Source: Actinomycetota bacterium (lineage in GTDB: Bacteria > Actinomycetota > Actinomycetes > Nanopelagicales > Nanopelagicaceae). Taken from it: a stretch of DNA of 64,000 bases. The notes under the pieces were generated by a model. That model worked only from the letters and a program-made list of their open reading frames with translations, did no database searches and was not told where the DNA came from. Made by a program: the position numbers and the translations under genes. The DNA is taken from positions 34,749 to 98,748 of the forward strand of contig JAPLBE010000017.1 in the NCBI GenBank assembly GCA_026392935.1, read 5' to 3'. Numbering within the stretch: position 1 is the first letter of the stretch; the number at the start of each line of letters is the position of its first letter. Of this stretch, positions 47,833-57,066 are shown one piece after another.

Positions 47833-48397
47833 TGTGCTTCTCCAGGTTGATGAGCAGTTGAGCAATGGTCACAACGATGAGACCTCGTTCCAGAATCTTA
47901 ATGCGTTCGTGAAGAGACTCCTCGGTATCCCCCGCAAAAATTTCGAGTCGCTCCTGGGCAATCACGGTGCCGGTGTCGAGTCCTGAATCAACCCAGTGAA
48001 TGCTCGTGCCGGTCTCTGTTGCTCCAGATGTAAGTGCATCCCTGACTGCGTGAGCACCTGGAAATAACGGAAGTAATGAGGGATGGCTATTGATAATTTT
48101 AAATCTCGTAACGATTTTTTCTGATAACAATCTCATGAATCCCGCACTGACAACTAAGTCTGGCTTTAACGCAGCGATCAGAGTTTCCATTTCACGATCC
48201 CACTCAGTGCGATTTGGCAACATTGGGATAACAAAAGTTTCGATATGAGCCGCTTCTGCTCGCTGAAGTACTTGTGAATCTGATTTATCAGATATAACGG
48301 CGACAATATCTGCTTCAGCTAATTGGTCTTTTCGAGCATCAAAGATTGCTTGTGCCAGTGTCCCGGTTCCAGAAGCAAGAATTACTACCCGTTTCAC
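47825..48397 (-). CDS. purN: phosphoribosylglycinamide formyltransferase
   Basis: Transfers formyl from 10-formyl-THF to GAR. The 190-residue protein starts [14 protein letters not shown] and has the active-site region [21 protein letters not shown] and the conserved Asp in [11 protein letters not shown]. The GTG start overlaps the stop of the PerM-like gene (GTGA), and the stop overlaps purH, so perM-purN-purH are translated in tandem. Confidence 0.94.
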   Translation of the reverse strand: MKRVVILASGTGTLAQAIFDARKDQLAEADIVAVISDKSDSQVLQRAEAAHIETFVIPMLPNRTEWDREMETLIAALKPDLVVSAGFMRLLSEKIVTRFKIINSHPSLLPLFPGAHAVRDALTSGATETGTSIHWVDSGLDTGTVIAQERLEIFAGDTEESLHERIKILERGLIVVTIAQLLINLEKHNG

Positions 48398-49467
48398 TTA
48401 CGTACCTTATTGAGAATGAATGTTGTTGCGAGCAGACCAATTCCAATTTCGACAAATAGCGAGAGTGTAAATTTCCAGATAGAGACTCCAAGTGCGCCCA
48501 TCTCAGCTGTAACCAAAGAACCACTTGCAAGGTAGGCAATAAGTAGTGTTCCTACAATAGTAATTGCAAAAGCTTGAATCAGACCTTGGAGTTGAAATTC
48601 GCGAGCAAGAAAGGCAAGTAATACGCCAATGCTAATAAAGAACACAACTCCGATTACAGCAACTGGTTGCTGAGAGACCGGCAAAATCCCCAAGAGTGGA
48701 AGTGCTGGAATTTGCCCGAGCTGATACCAGAGTGGTGACACTATTGTTCCGGCACCTACTGCGACACCTGTTCCTGAAAAGTATGCAGCAACTCCCACCG
48801 CAGCATTTGGAAGATAAAGAATGTTCAACATGAGCAAGAGCAATCCCCCAAAAATCCCAGGTTGCAGTGAAGTCGTGATGTCCTTTACCAGCGAGAATTT
48901 AACGAGAATAAGTATTGATACGGCAATGAATGCGACACCAAACATCAGTGCGAGGACACGTGAAGCAGTCAACAATGTCCGTGACGGGGTAAGTCGATAA
49001 CCAACGGTCATGCATGCAAGAAATGAAATGAGAAAAGCAAAAATTGGAGCCAAATACCATTGCGGAGCAATTGCCACTGATCTACTAGCAAAGGCAAGAG
49101 CCGTAGTTATCGCAGCATAAATAATTGAGAAGATTAATCTGACTGCATTGAGATCGTGAAAGTCACCTTTTAAGCGATCAAGTGCGCGTGCAAAAGTAGT
49201 TCGGATTACGATAAATGGAAGTACTACTGCACCAATTGGTAGATATGTGAGATATCCAGAAACTCCTGATGGCGGCAGAGCTAACTGGAACGGAATGTGG
49301 TGAGCCCCAAGCCAAATCCACACTGCACCGCGAATTGGGTCAGTAGTGCTTCCCGACGCGCTACCTGCAGTTGCCCATGCAACAAGTGAAACAAATGAGA
49401 ATGGAAGAATAAGAAAAGCGGCACTGCGAAGAACATGAGACAACGAGACCGAAAGGACGCGTTGCAT
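48394..49467 (-). CDS. DUF6350/PerM-like integral membrane protein
   Basis: A 357-residue polytopic protein with eight to nine membrane helices and almost no soluble part. Actinobacteria keep a membrane protein at this exact spot between sucD and purN; in M. tuberculosis it is PerM (Rv0955), needed for division and persistence (from memory). I assign it by position, size and topology rather than motifs. It ends in a GTGA overlap with purN and starts 7 nt after sucD. Confidence 0.72.
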   Translation of the reverse strand: MQRVLSVSLSHVLRSAAFLILPFSFVSLVAWATAGSASGSTTDPIRGAVWIWLGAHHIPFQLALPPSGVSGYLTYLPIGAVVLPFIVIRTTFARALDRLKGDFHDLNAVRLIFSIIYAAITTALAFASRSVAIAPQWYLAPIFAFLISFLACMTVGYRLTPSRTLLTASRVLALMFGVAFIAVSILILVKFSLVKDITTSLQPGIFGGLLLLMLNILYLPNAAVGVAAYFSGTGVAVGAGTIVSPLWYQLGQIPALPLLGILPVSQQPVAVIGVVFFISIGVLLAFLAREFQLQGLIQAFAITIVGTLLIAYLASGSLVTAEMGALGVSIWKFTLSLFVEIGIGLLATTFILNKVRK

Positions 49468-49474
49468 CGTGAAC

Positions 49475-50356
49475 TTAACGACCTAGGATGTCGCGCATCA
49501 ATTGCGCAGTTTCACTTGGAGTTTGCCCCACTTTTACACCAGCAGCCTCAAGAGCATCTTTCTTTGCTTGAGCCGTTCCAGAAGATCCAGACACAATTGC
49601 ACCTGCGTGGCCCATTGTTTTACCTTCAGGTGCGGTAAATCCTGCAACATAACCAACCACAGGTTTCTTTACATACTCTGCGATAAAGGCTGCAGCGCGC
49701 TCTTCGGCATCTCCACCAATTTCACCAATCATGACGATTGCGGTGGTATCAGGATCATCTTGGAATGCACGAAGACAATCGATATGAGTTGTTCCAATCA
49801 CTGGATCGCCACCGATTCCAACTGCTGTAGAGAATCCAATATCGCGAAGCTCGTACATCATCTGATAGGTAAGTGTTCCTGACTTTGAAACTAGGCCAAT
49901 TGGTCCGCGCTTTGTGATATCTGCAGGGATAATTCCAACATTTGATTGCTCAGGGCTTATAAGTCCTGGGCAGTTTGGTCCCACAATTTGAGTAGTTCCC
50001 TTTTGCAATGAATATGCGTAGAAGTATGCAGAATCATGTACTGGAATACCTTCTGTAATAACAACAACAAGTGGCATCTTGGCATCGATTGCATCGATAA
50101 CGGCAGCTTTGGCAAACTTTGGTGGAACGAAAACAACTGAAACATTTGCACCAGTTGCAGCTATAGCTTCTGCGACAGTGTTAAACACTGGAAGCGAAGT
50201 TCCGTCGATATCTACGACCTGCCCACCTTTGCCTGGCGTAACTCCACCGACTACTTTGCTACCGGAAGCCAGCATGCGACGAGTGTGCTTTGTTCCTTCA
50301 GATCCAGTCATTCCCTGGACAATGATTTTGCTCGAAGAATTAATGAAGATAGACAT
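49475..50356 (-). CDS. sucD: succinyl-CoA synthetase alpha subunit
   Basis: TCA-cycle substrate-level phosphorylation with SucC. The 293-residue protein has [15 protein letters not shown], the CoA-binding [16 protein letters not shown] and the phosphohistidine loop in [12 protein letters not shown]. The ATG overlaps the sucC stop by one base (TAATG). Confidence 0.96.
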   Translation of the reverse strand: MSIFINSSSKIIVQGMTGSEGTKHTRRMLASGSKVVGGVTPGKGGQVVDIDGTSLPVFNTVAEAIAATGANVSVVFVPPKFAKAAVIDAIDAKMPLVVVITEGIPVHDSAYFYAYSLQKGTTQIVGPNCPGLISPEQSNVGIIPADITKRGPIGLVSKSGTLTYQMMYELRDIGFSTAVGIGGDPVIGTTHIDCLRAFQDDPDTTAIVMIGEIGGDAEERAAAFIAEYVKKPVVGYVAGFTAPEGKTMGHAGAIVSGSSGTAQAKKDALEAAGVKVGQTPSETAQLMRDILGR

Positions 50357-51522
50357 TACTTTGCCGCCAATTCTGCAGCGCGTGATGCTGCTCCATCCAT
50401 AGTTTCGGCCTGTTCTACCAACGGGTGCTTTGCGGCGTTAAGAATTGCGCGTCCTTCAAGAACGTTATTTCCATCAAGTCGAACCACAATTGGTTTTGTC
50501 GCCTTCGGTCCAAGAAGATCAAGCGCTTGAACAATTCCATTAGCGACTGCATCACATGCTGTAATGCCGCCAAAAACATTAACAAAAACGCTCTTTACAT
50601 CCGGATCACCCAAAATGATTGAGAGACCATCGGCCATAACCTGTGCAGATGCGCCTCCGCCAATATCGAGAAAGTTCGCAGGGCGCATTCCGCCGAATTT
50701 TTCTCCAGCATATGCAACGACATCAAGAGTCGACATCACAAGTCCAGCACCATTTCCAATGATTCCAACTTGGCCATTATCAAGTTTGACGTAGTTAAGT
50801 CCCTTTTCCTTTGCTGCTGCCTCAAGAGCATTTGCTGTGTCGTGATCAACTAACGCTTCATGATCTGGCTGACGGAAATCAGCGTTGTCATCAAGAGTGA
50901 TTTTTCCATCGAGTGCAACCACGCGACCGTCTTCAGTTTTTACGAGTGGGTTTACTTCAACAAGAGTTGCATCTTCAGATTGGAATGTCTCCCATAACTT
51001 AACTAGAACTTCTGCAACTTGATCTGCCACATCTGCTGGAAATTGTGCTTGTGCAACAATCTCTTTTGCCTTTGCCAATGAAATACCGTCAACTGCATTT
51101 ACAGGAACTTTTGCCAATTTCTCTGGTGCTGTACGAGCGACTTCTTCAATATCCATTCCGCCGGCGACAGATGCCATAACCAAGAATGTGCGATTTGAGC
51201 GGTCGAGAAGTATTGAAACATAATACTCAGATGCAATCGGAGCAGCCTGGGCAATCATCACTTTATGAACTGTGTGGCCCTTAATATCCATTCCAAGAAT
51301 TGCGCCAGCTTTTTCTTTCGCATCATTTGCATCAACTGCAAGCTTTACGCCGCCTGCTTTTCCGCGTCCGCCAACTTTAACTTGTGCCTTTACGACAACC
51401 TTGCCGCCCATCTTCGCTGCTGCATCGTGTGCTTGATCTGCTGTTGTTGCAACAGCACCTTGTAAAACAGGAACTGTGTGCTTTTCAAAGAGATCGCGGG
51501 CTTGGTATTCGTAGAGATCCAC
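50356..51522 (-). CDS. sucC: succinyl-CoA synthetase beta subunit
   Basis: ADP-/GDP-binding ATP-grasp subunit of succinyl-CoA synthetase, 388 residues. It starts [14 protein letters not shown] and contains [36 protein letters not shown] and [12 protein letters not shown]. Start is GTG with AAGGAG 7 nt upstream. TAAGAT on the minus strand (51570-51575) is a possible -10 box in the 62-base gap before it. Confidence 0.96.
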   Translation of the reverse strand: MDLYEYQARDLFEKHTVPVLQGAVATTADQAHDAAAKMGGKVVVKAQVKVGGRGKAGGVKLAVDANDAKEKAGAILGMDIKGHTVHKVMIAQAAPIASEYYVSILLDRSNRTFLVMASVAGGMDIEEVARTAPEKLAKVPVNAVDGISLAKAKEIVAQAQFPADVADQVAEVLVKLWETFQSEDATLVEVNPLVKTEDGRVVALDGKITLDDNADFRQPDHEALVDHDTANALEAAAKEKGLNYVKLDNGQVGIIGNGAGLVMSTLDVVAYAGEKFGGMRPANFLDIGGGASAQVMADGLSIILGDPDVKSVFVNVFGGITACDAVANGIVQALDLLGPKATKPIVVRLDGNNVLEGRAILNAAKHPLVEQAETMDGAASRAAELAAK

Positions 51523-51584
51523 TAATTGGCTCCTTCACGTGAGCAAAAGGTCGGGCATGTAGAGCCCAATCTTAAGGTCATTAT

Positions 51585-53828
51585 TTATAGTGCAGTGACA
51601 GGGGCGTAGCGCAGAAGTAGGCGTTTATCACCGTATGCGCCGAAATTAATGGTTGCCTCTGATTTATCGCCTTCGCCAGCGAGTGCAACAACTGTGCCAA
51701 GTCCAAATGTGTCATGTGACACACGCTGTCCAACTTCAAGAACCATTGCAGTGGACTTCTTTCCAGTTGCGCGAGGTGGTGGTCCAGATGGCAGACGGGA
51801 CTTCTTAATTGAAGATGAAGTCGTAAACGTTGATCGGCCTTCATTTTTCCATTCAATCAACTCTGTTGGAATCTCATCGAGGAATCGTGAAGCGGGGTTG
51901 TATTTTGGTGTACCAAAAGTTAAACGGTACTCAGCTCGAGATATGTAGAGACGTTTCTCTGCACGAGTTAACCCAACGTATGCCAATCGTCGTTCTTCTT
52001 CAACTTCATTGGGATCATCTAGAGTGCGAGCATGAGGGAAAATTCCATCTTCCATCCCAGTAAGAAACACTGTGGGAAATTCAAGACCCTTCGCTGTATG
52101 TAATGTCATGAGCGTTACTACTCCACCGTGATCTTCTCCATCAGGAATCTCATCTGCATCTGCAACTAGCGAGACTTTTTCTAAGAATCCTGAGAGAGAG
52201 ATTTCTTCATCTTCGATAAGTTCATCTATCGGACGTTCTTCATATTCCATAGATGCCGAGACAAGCTCCTTTAAGTTTTCTAAACGAACTTCATCTTGGG
52301 GATCCGTACTGGCTTCAAGTTCAGTCAAAAGTCCTGATTGCTCAAGTACTGCTTCAATAATTACTGAAGGTTTGATCTTTGCCTCGACTAAAGTTTGAAG
52401 TGCAGTAAGCATCGAAGTAAATTGCGCAATGGATTGTGAGGCTTTATTTGGCACTCCTGTTGCTTCCGAGACACGAAGGAGCGCGTTCCAGAATGAAATC
52501 CCTTGAGCGTCTGCAAAAATCTCTACCTCCTCTAGTGCGCGATCACCGATTCCCCTCTTTGGAAAATTGATGATTCGGCGAAGTGAAACCTCATCGTTTG
52601 GGTTTGCGAGTACCCGCAGATATGCCAGTAAGTCCTTTACTTCCTTGCGCTCGTAGAATCGAAGCCCACCAACCACTTTGTAGGGAATTGCAGCTCGCAT
52701 GAAAATTTCTTCAAAGATGCGAGATTGGGCATTTGTACGATAAAAAACGGCAGTATCTCCAGGAGTTGAGTGACCCATATCTTGTAAAGAGCGAATTTCA
52801 TCCTTGATAAATTCTGCTTCATCGTATTCAGACTCTGCGACATAACCAACTAGTGGCGCACCTGAACCTGCATCGGACCATAAGTTTTTCTCTTTTCGAG
52901 ATGCATTCTTAGTGATGACTGCATTTGCGGCATTGAGAATATTCTGTGTTGAGCGGTAGTTTTGTTCGAGCAGCACGGTCGTTGCATTTGGGTAATCGAC
53001 TTCAAATTGCAAAATGTTTCGAATTGTTGCTCCGCGGAAGCCATAAATTGATTGGTCTGCATCGCCCACAACACAGAGCTCGGCAAGCGGATATCCATCG
53101 CCCTCAACCCCGGTGAGTTCCTTGATTAATACGTATTGTGCATGGTTTGTATCTTGATACTCATCTACCAAAATGTGGCGAAATCTTGATCGAAAGCGAG
53201 CCTTTGCTTCTGGGAACTTCTGTAAGACTTGAACAGTTTTCATAATCAGATCATCAAAATCCATAGCATTTGCCTGCTGAAGCCTCTTTTCATACAAGGT
53301 GTAAACGTCAGCAACGATAGTTTCAAATTGATTAGTGGCATGGCTTAAATATTCATAGGGAGTCTGTAGTTCATTTTTGGCATTTGAGATCAAATTTTGA
53401 AATTGGCGAGCCGGGTATCTCTTGGAATCAAGATTGAGAGATTCCATGACGCGTGAAATAAGTTTTTGGGAATCTGCAGAGTCGTAGATACTAAATGTGC
53501 TGCTATAGCCAAGGCGTTCAACTTCTTGACGCAACATTCGGACACACGATGAGTGAAATGTAGAAACCCACATTGATTTTGCGACGGGGCCAACCAGCTC
53601 GGCAACACGTTCCTTCATTTCGCCAGCAGCTTTATTAGTAAATGTAATCGCAAGAATTTCGTATGGGCGAACTTCTCGACGAGCCATGATGTAGGCGATA
53701 CGGCGAGTTAAAACGCGAGTTTTTCCAGAACCCGCACCCGCTACGACCAATAATGGAGTTCCTGCTTGAGAAACGGCCTTCTGCTGCTGCGGATTTAATC
53801 CGTCTAGCAAAGGGTCGGTCAAGGTCAT
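51585..53828 (-). CDS. pcrA: ATP-dependent DNA helicase PcrA/UvrD
   Basis: 3'-5' superfamily 1 helicase for repair and replication-fork maintenance. The 747-residue protein has LNPQQQKAV, Walker A GAGSGKT (31-37), TFTNKAAGEM, the Walker B VDEYQDTN, QNYRS, and the C-terminal TLHTAKGLEFPTVFL and AYVGLTRAEKRLYI. The last 80 residues are the variable PcrA tail ending in a Tudor-like fold (VGQRVSHDTFGLGTVV). ATG 53828 is supported by TAGACT 7 nt upstream; the longer frame enters the divergent PIG-L gene. Confidence 0.95.
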   Translation of the reverse strand: MTLTDPLLDGLNPQQQKAVSQAGTPLLVVAGAGSGKTRVLTRRIAYIMARREVRPYEILAITFTNKAAGEMKERVAELVGPVAKSMWVSTFHSSCVRMLRQEVERLGYSSTFSIYDSADSQKLISRVMESLNLDSKRYPARQFQNLISNAKNELQTPYEYLSHATNQFETIVADVYTLYEKRLQQANAMDFDDLIMKTVQVLQKFPEAKARFRSRFRHILVDEYQDTNHAQYVLIKELTGVEGDGYPLAELCVVGDADQSIYGFRGATIRNILQFEVDYPNATTVLLEQNYRSTQNILNAANAVITKNASRKEKNLWSDAGSGAPLVGYVAESEYDEAEFIKDEIRSLQDMGHSTPGDTAVFYRTNAQSRIFEEIFMRAAIPYKVVGGLRFYERKEVKDLLAYLRVLANPNDEVSLRRIINFPKRGIGDRALEEVEIFADAQGISFWNALLRVSEATGVPNKASQSIAQFTSMLTALQTLVEAKIKPSVIIEAVLEQSGLLTELEASTDPQDEVRLENLKELVSASMEYEERPIDELIEDEEISLSGFLEKVSLVADADEIPDGEDHGGVVTLMTLHTAKGLEFPTVFLTGMEDGIFPHARTLDDPNEVEEERRLAYVGLTRAEKRLYISRAEYRLTFGTPKYNPASRFLDEIPTELIEWKNEGRSTFTTSSSIKKSRLPSGPPPRATGKKSTAMVLEVGQRVSHDTFGLGTVVALAGEGDKSEATINFGAYGDKRLLLRYAPVTAL

Positions 53829-53835
53829 GCCGCGG

Positions 53836-53848
53836 AGTCTATTAGGCT
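53836..53848. promoter_or_regulatory. divergent -10 boxes for pcrA and PIG-L genes
   Basis: Minus strand TAGACT (53841-53836), 7 nt before pcrA ATG. Plus strand TAGGCT (53843-53848), 8 nt before PIG-L ATG. Both sit in a 28-base gap, one base apart. Confidence 0.5.
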
Positions 53849-53856
53849 TGTATGTC

Positions 53857-54582
53857 ATGGAGCCGATATCAGATTCAGAGATCAAGCGCGTTTTAGTTAT
53901 CAATGCCCATCCCGATGATTCGGATTTTGGAGCATCAGGAACTATCGCGCAATGGATTAAACAGGGAATAGAGGTCTCCTATGTTCTGTGCACCAACGGT
54001 GACCAAGGCGGCGAAGAATCTGAATACACAAAAGAAGAAATGCCAGCAGTTCGCCAACGCGAACAACGTGCAGCCGGCGCCGTCATCGGCGTTACCGATA
54101 TTACTTTCCTCAATTATGTCGATGGCCATCTTGAGCCAACTCTTCAGTTACGAAAAGATCTTGTGCGCCAAATACGCCGCGTAAAACCAGATCGCATGGT
54201 CTGTCAATCACCAGAAAGAAATTGGGAACGAATTGGTGCAAGTCATCCAGATCATTTAGCTGCAGGTGAAGCAGCGATTCAAGCTGTATATCCAGATTCT
54301 AGAAATCCTTATGCATTTACAGATTTACTTGAGAAAGAAGGTTTAGAGCCTTGGCGAGTCCGCGAAGTATGGATGATGGGTTTTGCTCACCCTGATCACT
54401 TCGTTGACATCACTGACACTTTTGATCTCAAAGTAAAAGTTCTCAAAGAGCATGCATCGCAGACATCACATAATGCAGAATTAGAGAACATGCTTCGCGA
54501 ATGGGGACAACGCAACGCCGGTATAGGTGGTTTGCCTGAAGGTCGAATTGCAGAAGCTTTTAAAATCGTTAATACGAATTAG
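53857..54582 (+). CDS. PIG-L family deacetylase
   Basis: Zn-dependent amidohydrolase acting on N-acetylglucosamine-type groups or related conjugates. The 241-residue protein has the metal site NAHPDD (His18, Asp20, Asp21) and the later SHPDHLAAGEAA with the third ligand. Actinobacterial members include MshB (mycothiol synthesis) and Mca (mycothiol S-conjugate amidase); this shorter protein resembles generic LmbE-like members and I cannot assign a substrate. Start ATG 53857 fits the -10 box; an earlier in-frame ATG overlaps pcrA. Confidence 0.85.
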   Translation: MEPISDSEIKRVLVINAHPDDSDFGASGTIAQWIKQGIEVSYVLCTNGDQGGEESEYTKEEMPAVRQREQRAAGAVIGVTDITFLNYVDGHLEPTLQLRKDLVRQIRRVKPDRMVCQSPERNWERIGASHPDHLAAGEAAIQAVYPDSRNPYAFTDLLEKEGLEPWRVREVWMMGFAHPDHFVDITDTFDLKVKVLKEHASQTSHNAELENMLREWGQRNAGIGGLPEGRIAEAFKIVNTN

Positions 54583-54591
54583 AAGCTTGAG

Positions 54592-55548
54592 TTAAATACT
54601 AAAAGTATCTACTCCTGCACTGTTCTTGCTTCTCTTGATTCTGCCGTAGGACTCAAGGACTTCCAAATGCCCAAGAACTGGATACACGAGGTACTTGTAA
54701 ACAGGATCTGGCCATGGCCCCATTCGATCGTGGGAGATCTCTATAAGTTCTAGCATGGTAATTGGTTTCGCGGCCGCTTGAATTGTCTCGAAACAGATTT
54801 TTTCAATTCGATCTGTATAGGCAAGTGATATATCAAGGAAATCAAGTCCCGACTGACCTTTATAGCGCGGGTAATGAGAAGTGAGAACTTCACTTGGCTT
54901 GTATCCCTTAAGTAATCGAATAGATGAACGGTAAGCCTCGACGAATCTGTAGGTAGGTGGAAAAGCTGGAGCGCCATCTGCAAGTAGAACTGATTCTCCA
55001 AGAACTGCATCTCCGATGATTACAGCGCCGGTTTGCTCATCAAGAACAGATACATGTCCCCATGAGTGACCAGGTGTGTGAAGTATTTCAACCATACGGC
55101 CACCCAAGTCGATGCGTTCGTTACCTGCAAAACCGATATCAATCTTGGTTTCAAAAGCTACGGTACGTATGAAATCAATTGCTTCCTGTGACTCAGCAAA
55201 ATCGTGATCATGGGCAAATTCGTTATAGCGATCATCAATCATGAGCTGTAGATTTTCAATCATCGGACGATCTCGCTCGCCACAACAAATAAGTGCATTT
55301 GGCATCAGCTCTTTTACAGCCGCATTGCCGCCCGTATGATCATAATCAGAGTGCGTGTTGATGGCATAACGAACTTTACTGAGCGAGAGTTTATGCTCCT
55401 TAAAATAGGGAACTAGCGTTTCGCGTATCGAAGCATCAAAACCAGTATCAACAATCAAAATCTCTTCTTTGCCAACAATTGCATAGATCGCAACATAGCG
55501 AGGTCCAATCGGGCATTCGATGCGGTGTAAGCCTGGGAGTATTTCCAT
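54592..55548 (-). CDS. metallo-beta-lactamase-fold hydrolase
   Basis: A 318-residue MBL-fold protein. The metal motif reads THSDYDHTGG (65-74), so the second position of the usual HxHxDH is Asp rather than His, a variant that occurs in some MBL families. Later ligands appear in HTPGHSWGHVSV (His) and IGDAV (Asp). A helical C-terminal extension (about 225-315) is present. It is the last gene of the sugar-acid operon, 10 nt after a hydratase gene, and may act as a lactonase or thioesterase there (inference). Confidence 0.78.
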   Translation of the reverse strand: MEILPGLHRIECPIGPRYVAIYAIVGKEEILIVDTGFDASIRETLVPYFKEHKLSLSKVRYAINTHSDYDHTGGNAAVKELMPNALICCGERDRPMIENLQLMIDDRYNEFAHDHDFAESQEAIDFIRTVAFETKIDIGFAGNERIDLGGRMVEILHTPGHSWGHVSVLDEQTGAVIIGDAVLGESVLLADGAPAFPPTYRFVEAYRSSIRLLKGYKPSEVLTSHYPRYKGQSGLDFLDISLAYTDRIEKICFETIQAAAKPITMLELIEISHDRMGPWPDPVYKYLVYPVLGHLEVLESYGRIKRSKNSAGVDTFSI

Positions 55549-55558
55549 TCTTTTTTAC

Positions 55559-56347
55559 TTACCTTCCTCTGAATATTGGTTTTCGTTTTTCAGCAAATGC
55601 AGCGCGACCTTCATCGCTATCTTCGGTTGTGAAGCAGTATGCGAAAGTATCATTCTCGTACTGAAGGCCAATTTCAATAGCAGTCGACATCGAAACTCGC
55701 ACAAGGTGCTTTGAAAGCTCTGCCGCGATTGGCGCATTCGATGCGATTCGAGATGCAAGATCATCAACTTTTGCATCAATTTCGCTCTCTTCAAAAACTC
55801 GGTCGACTAGTCCCCAGTCATGCGCTTCTTGCGCGCTGACCAGGTCGCCCGTAAGCAACATTTCTAGCGCTCGACCAGAGGACATTACTCGCGGAAGCAG
55901 CTGGGTATTTCCTGCACCACCATGCCATCCAAGTTTGATTTCGCCTGCACCAAATCTTGAATCAGGTGTTGCATATCGAATATCAGACATGAGCGCCATT
56001 TCAAGTCCGCCACCAACGCAGTAGCCCCGAATTTTCGAAATCACTGGCTTACGAATTTTCCAAATCCCGCGTGCGTAATCCACACGATTTCGCAGTTGCC
56101 AATTAGATCCATAATCATCAAGAACTTTGATATCACTTCCAGCAGAGAAGGCTTTACTTCCTGACCCAGTCAGAACAACTACTCGTATAGATTCTTCACT
56201 ATTGATATAGGTCACCAACTGCATGAGAGCTTTACCCATTGCAGGTGTCATTGTGTTTAGTTTGTCTGGGCGGTTTAAGGTAATCGTTGCAACAGCCCCT
56301 TGCTGCACATAGAGCAACTCATCTGGCAAAACTGGCAACGCACTCAT
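55559..56347 (-). CDS. enoyl-CoA hydratase/isomerase family protein (copy A)
   Basis: A 262-residue crotonase-fold protein. The oxyanion-hole segment is AFSAGSDIK, and both ECH catalytic glutamates are present, in GGGLEMA and GAGEIKLG. The loop that is usually IPGAGGTQRL reads WHGGAGNTQLL. The C-terminus FAEKRKPIFRGR is typical. A paralogue with the same odd loop lies at 58156-58950. ATG overlaps the GntR stop. Substrate unknown; it would hydrate or dehydrate the CoA ester made by the CoA-transferase. Confidence 0.82.
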   Translation of the reverse strand: MSALPVLPDELLYVQQGAVATITLNRPDKLNTMTPAMGKALMQLVTYINSEESIRVVVLTGSGSKAFSAGSDIKVLDDYGSNWQLRNRVDYARGIWKIRKPVISKIRGYCVGGGLEMALMSDIRYATPDSRFGAGEIKLGWHGGAGNTQLLPRVMSSGRALEMLLTGDLVSAQEAHDWGLVDRVFEESEIDAKVDDLASRIASNAPIAAELSKHLVRVSMSTAIEIGLQYENDTFAYCFTTEDSDEGRAAFAEKRKPIFRGR

Positions 56348-57066
56348 TTTCTTATGCCTTGCTTACGAGCATCTGTCGATGCCTGAATAGCCTGGCTCAA
56401 GAGCACTTTCATTGCCGCTTCTGCAAGGTCTGCATCTTCTTCGACAATTGCGTCAAGAACTGCTTGGTGCTGAATTAGGAAGCCTCCATCATCAACGACA
56501 TGGCGCACCATGTCATCTCTAATCTTTAACAGTGGAATAAATAGTTTGCCAATACGTTTCATCAACTCATTCTGCGTCGCATCCAATAGGGCTTGATGAA
56601 ATGCCGCATCTGCTTCTCCAATAGCATCTGATTGTGGTCCCTCTTGATAAAAGGCATCCGTCATCTTCTTCAGCGAATTTGTCAGTGTTGAAATATCTTT
56701 ACTTCCACGGCGCTTGGCAGCAATTCGAGCAACCCAAGGTTCGTAACTGGCACGGACTTCTTCAAGGTCACGTACTAGTTCACGTCCAAGACCTGAAGCT
56801 TGAAGCCAAGAGATAACATCTGGATCCAATAAATTCCATTCATGACGTTCTAAAACAATTGTCCCGGTTTTGGTGCGTGCTCGCGTTAAACCCTTGTCAT
56901 GAAGCACTTTGAGGGCTTCACGCACAACGGTGCGACTAACGCCAAACTGTGCCTCTAACACGTCAGAGGTGATCACAGATCCTGGCGCAATCTTTCCTGA
57001 AACTATTTGATTGCCGAGCGAAATCACAATCTGAGTTGGCAAATTGCGAGCTATCTTGGTTTTCAT
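56344..57066 (-). CDS. GntR/FadR-type (FCD) transcriptional regulator, DgoR-like
   Basis: A 240-residue repressor with an N-terminal winged helix (about 10-75, SDVLEAQFGVSRTVVREALKVL) and an FCD ligand domain (about 95-230) with metal/ligand histidines. The linker EWNLLDPDVISWL recalls the galactonate regulator DgoR. Probable inducer: a sugar acid or its 2-keto-3-deoxy product. It lies within the operon it should control, overlapping both neighbours as ATGA. Operator not identified. Confidence 0.87.
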   Translation of the reverse strand: MKTKIARNLPTQIVISLGNQIVSGKIAPGSVITSDVLEAQFGVSRTVVREALKVLHDKGLTRARTKTGTIVLERHEWNLLDPDVISWLQASGLGRELVRDLEEVRASYEPWVARIAAKRRGSKDISTLTNSLKKMTDAFYQEGPQSDAIGEADAAFHQALLDATQNELMKRIGKLFIPLLKIRDDMVRHVVDDGGFLIQHQAVLDAIVEEDADLAEAAMKVLLSQAIQASTDARKQGIRK

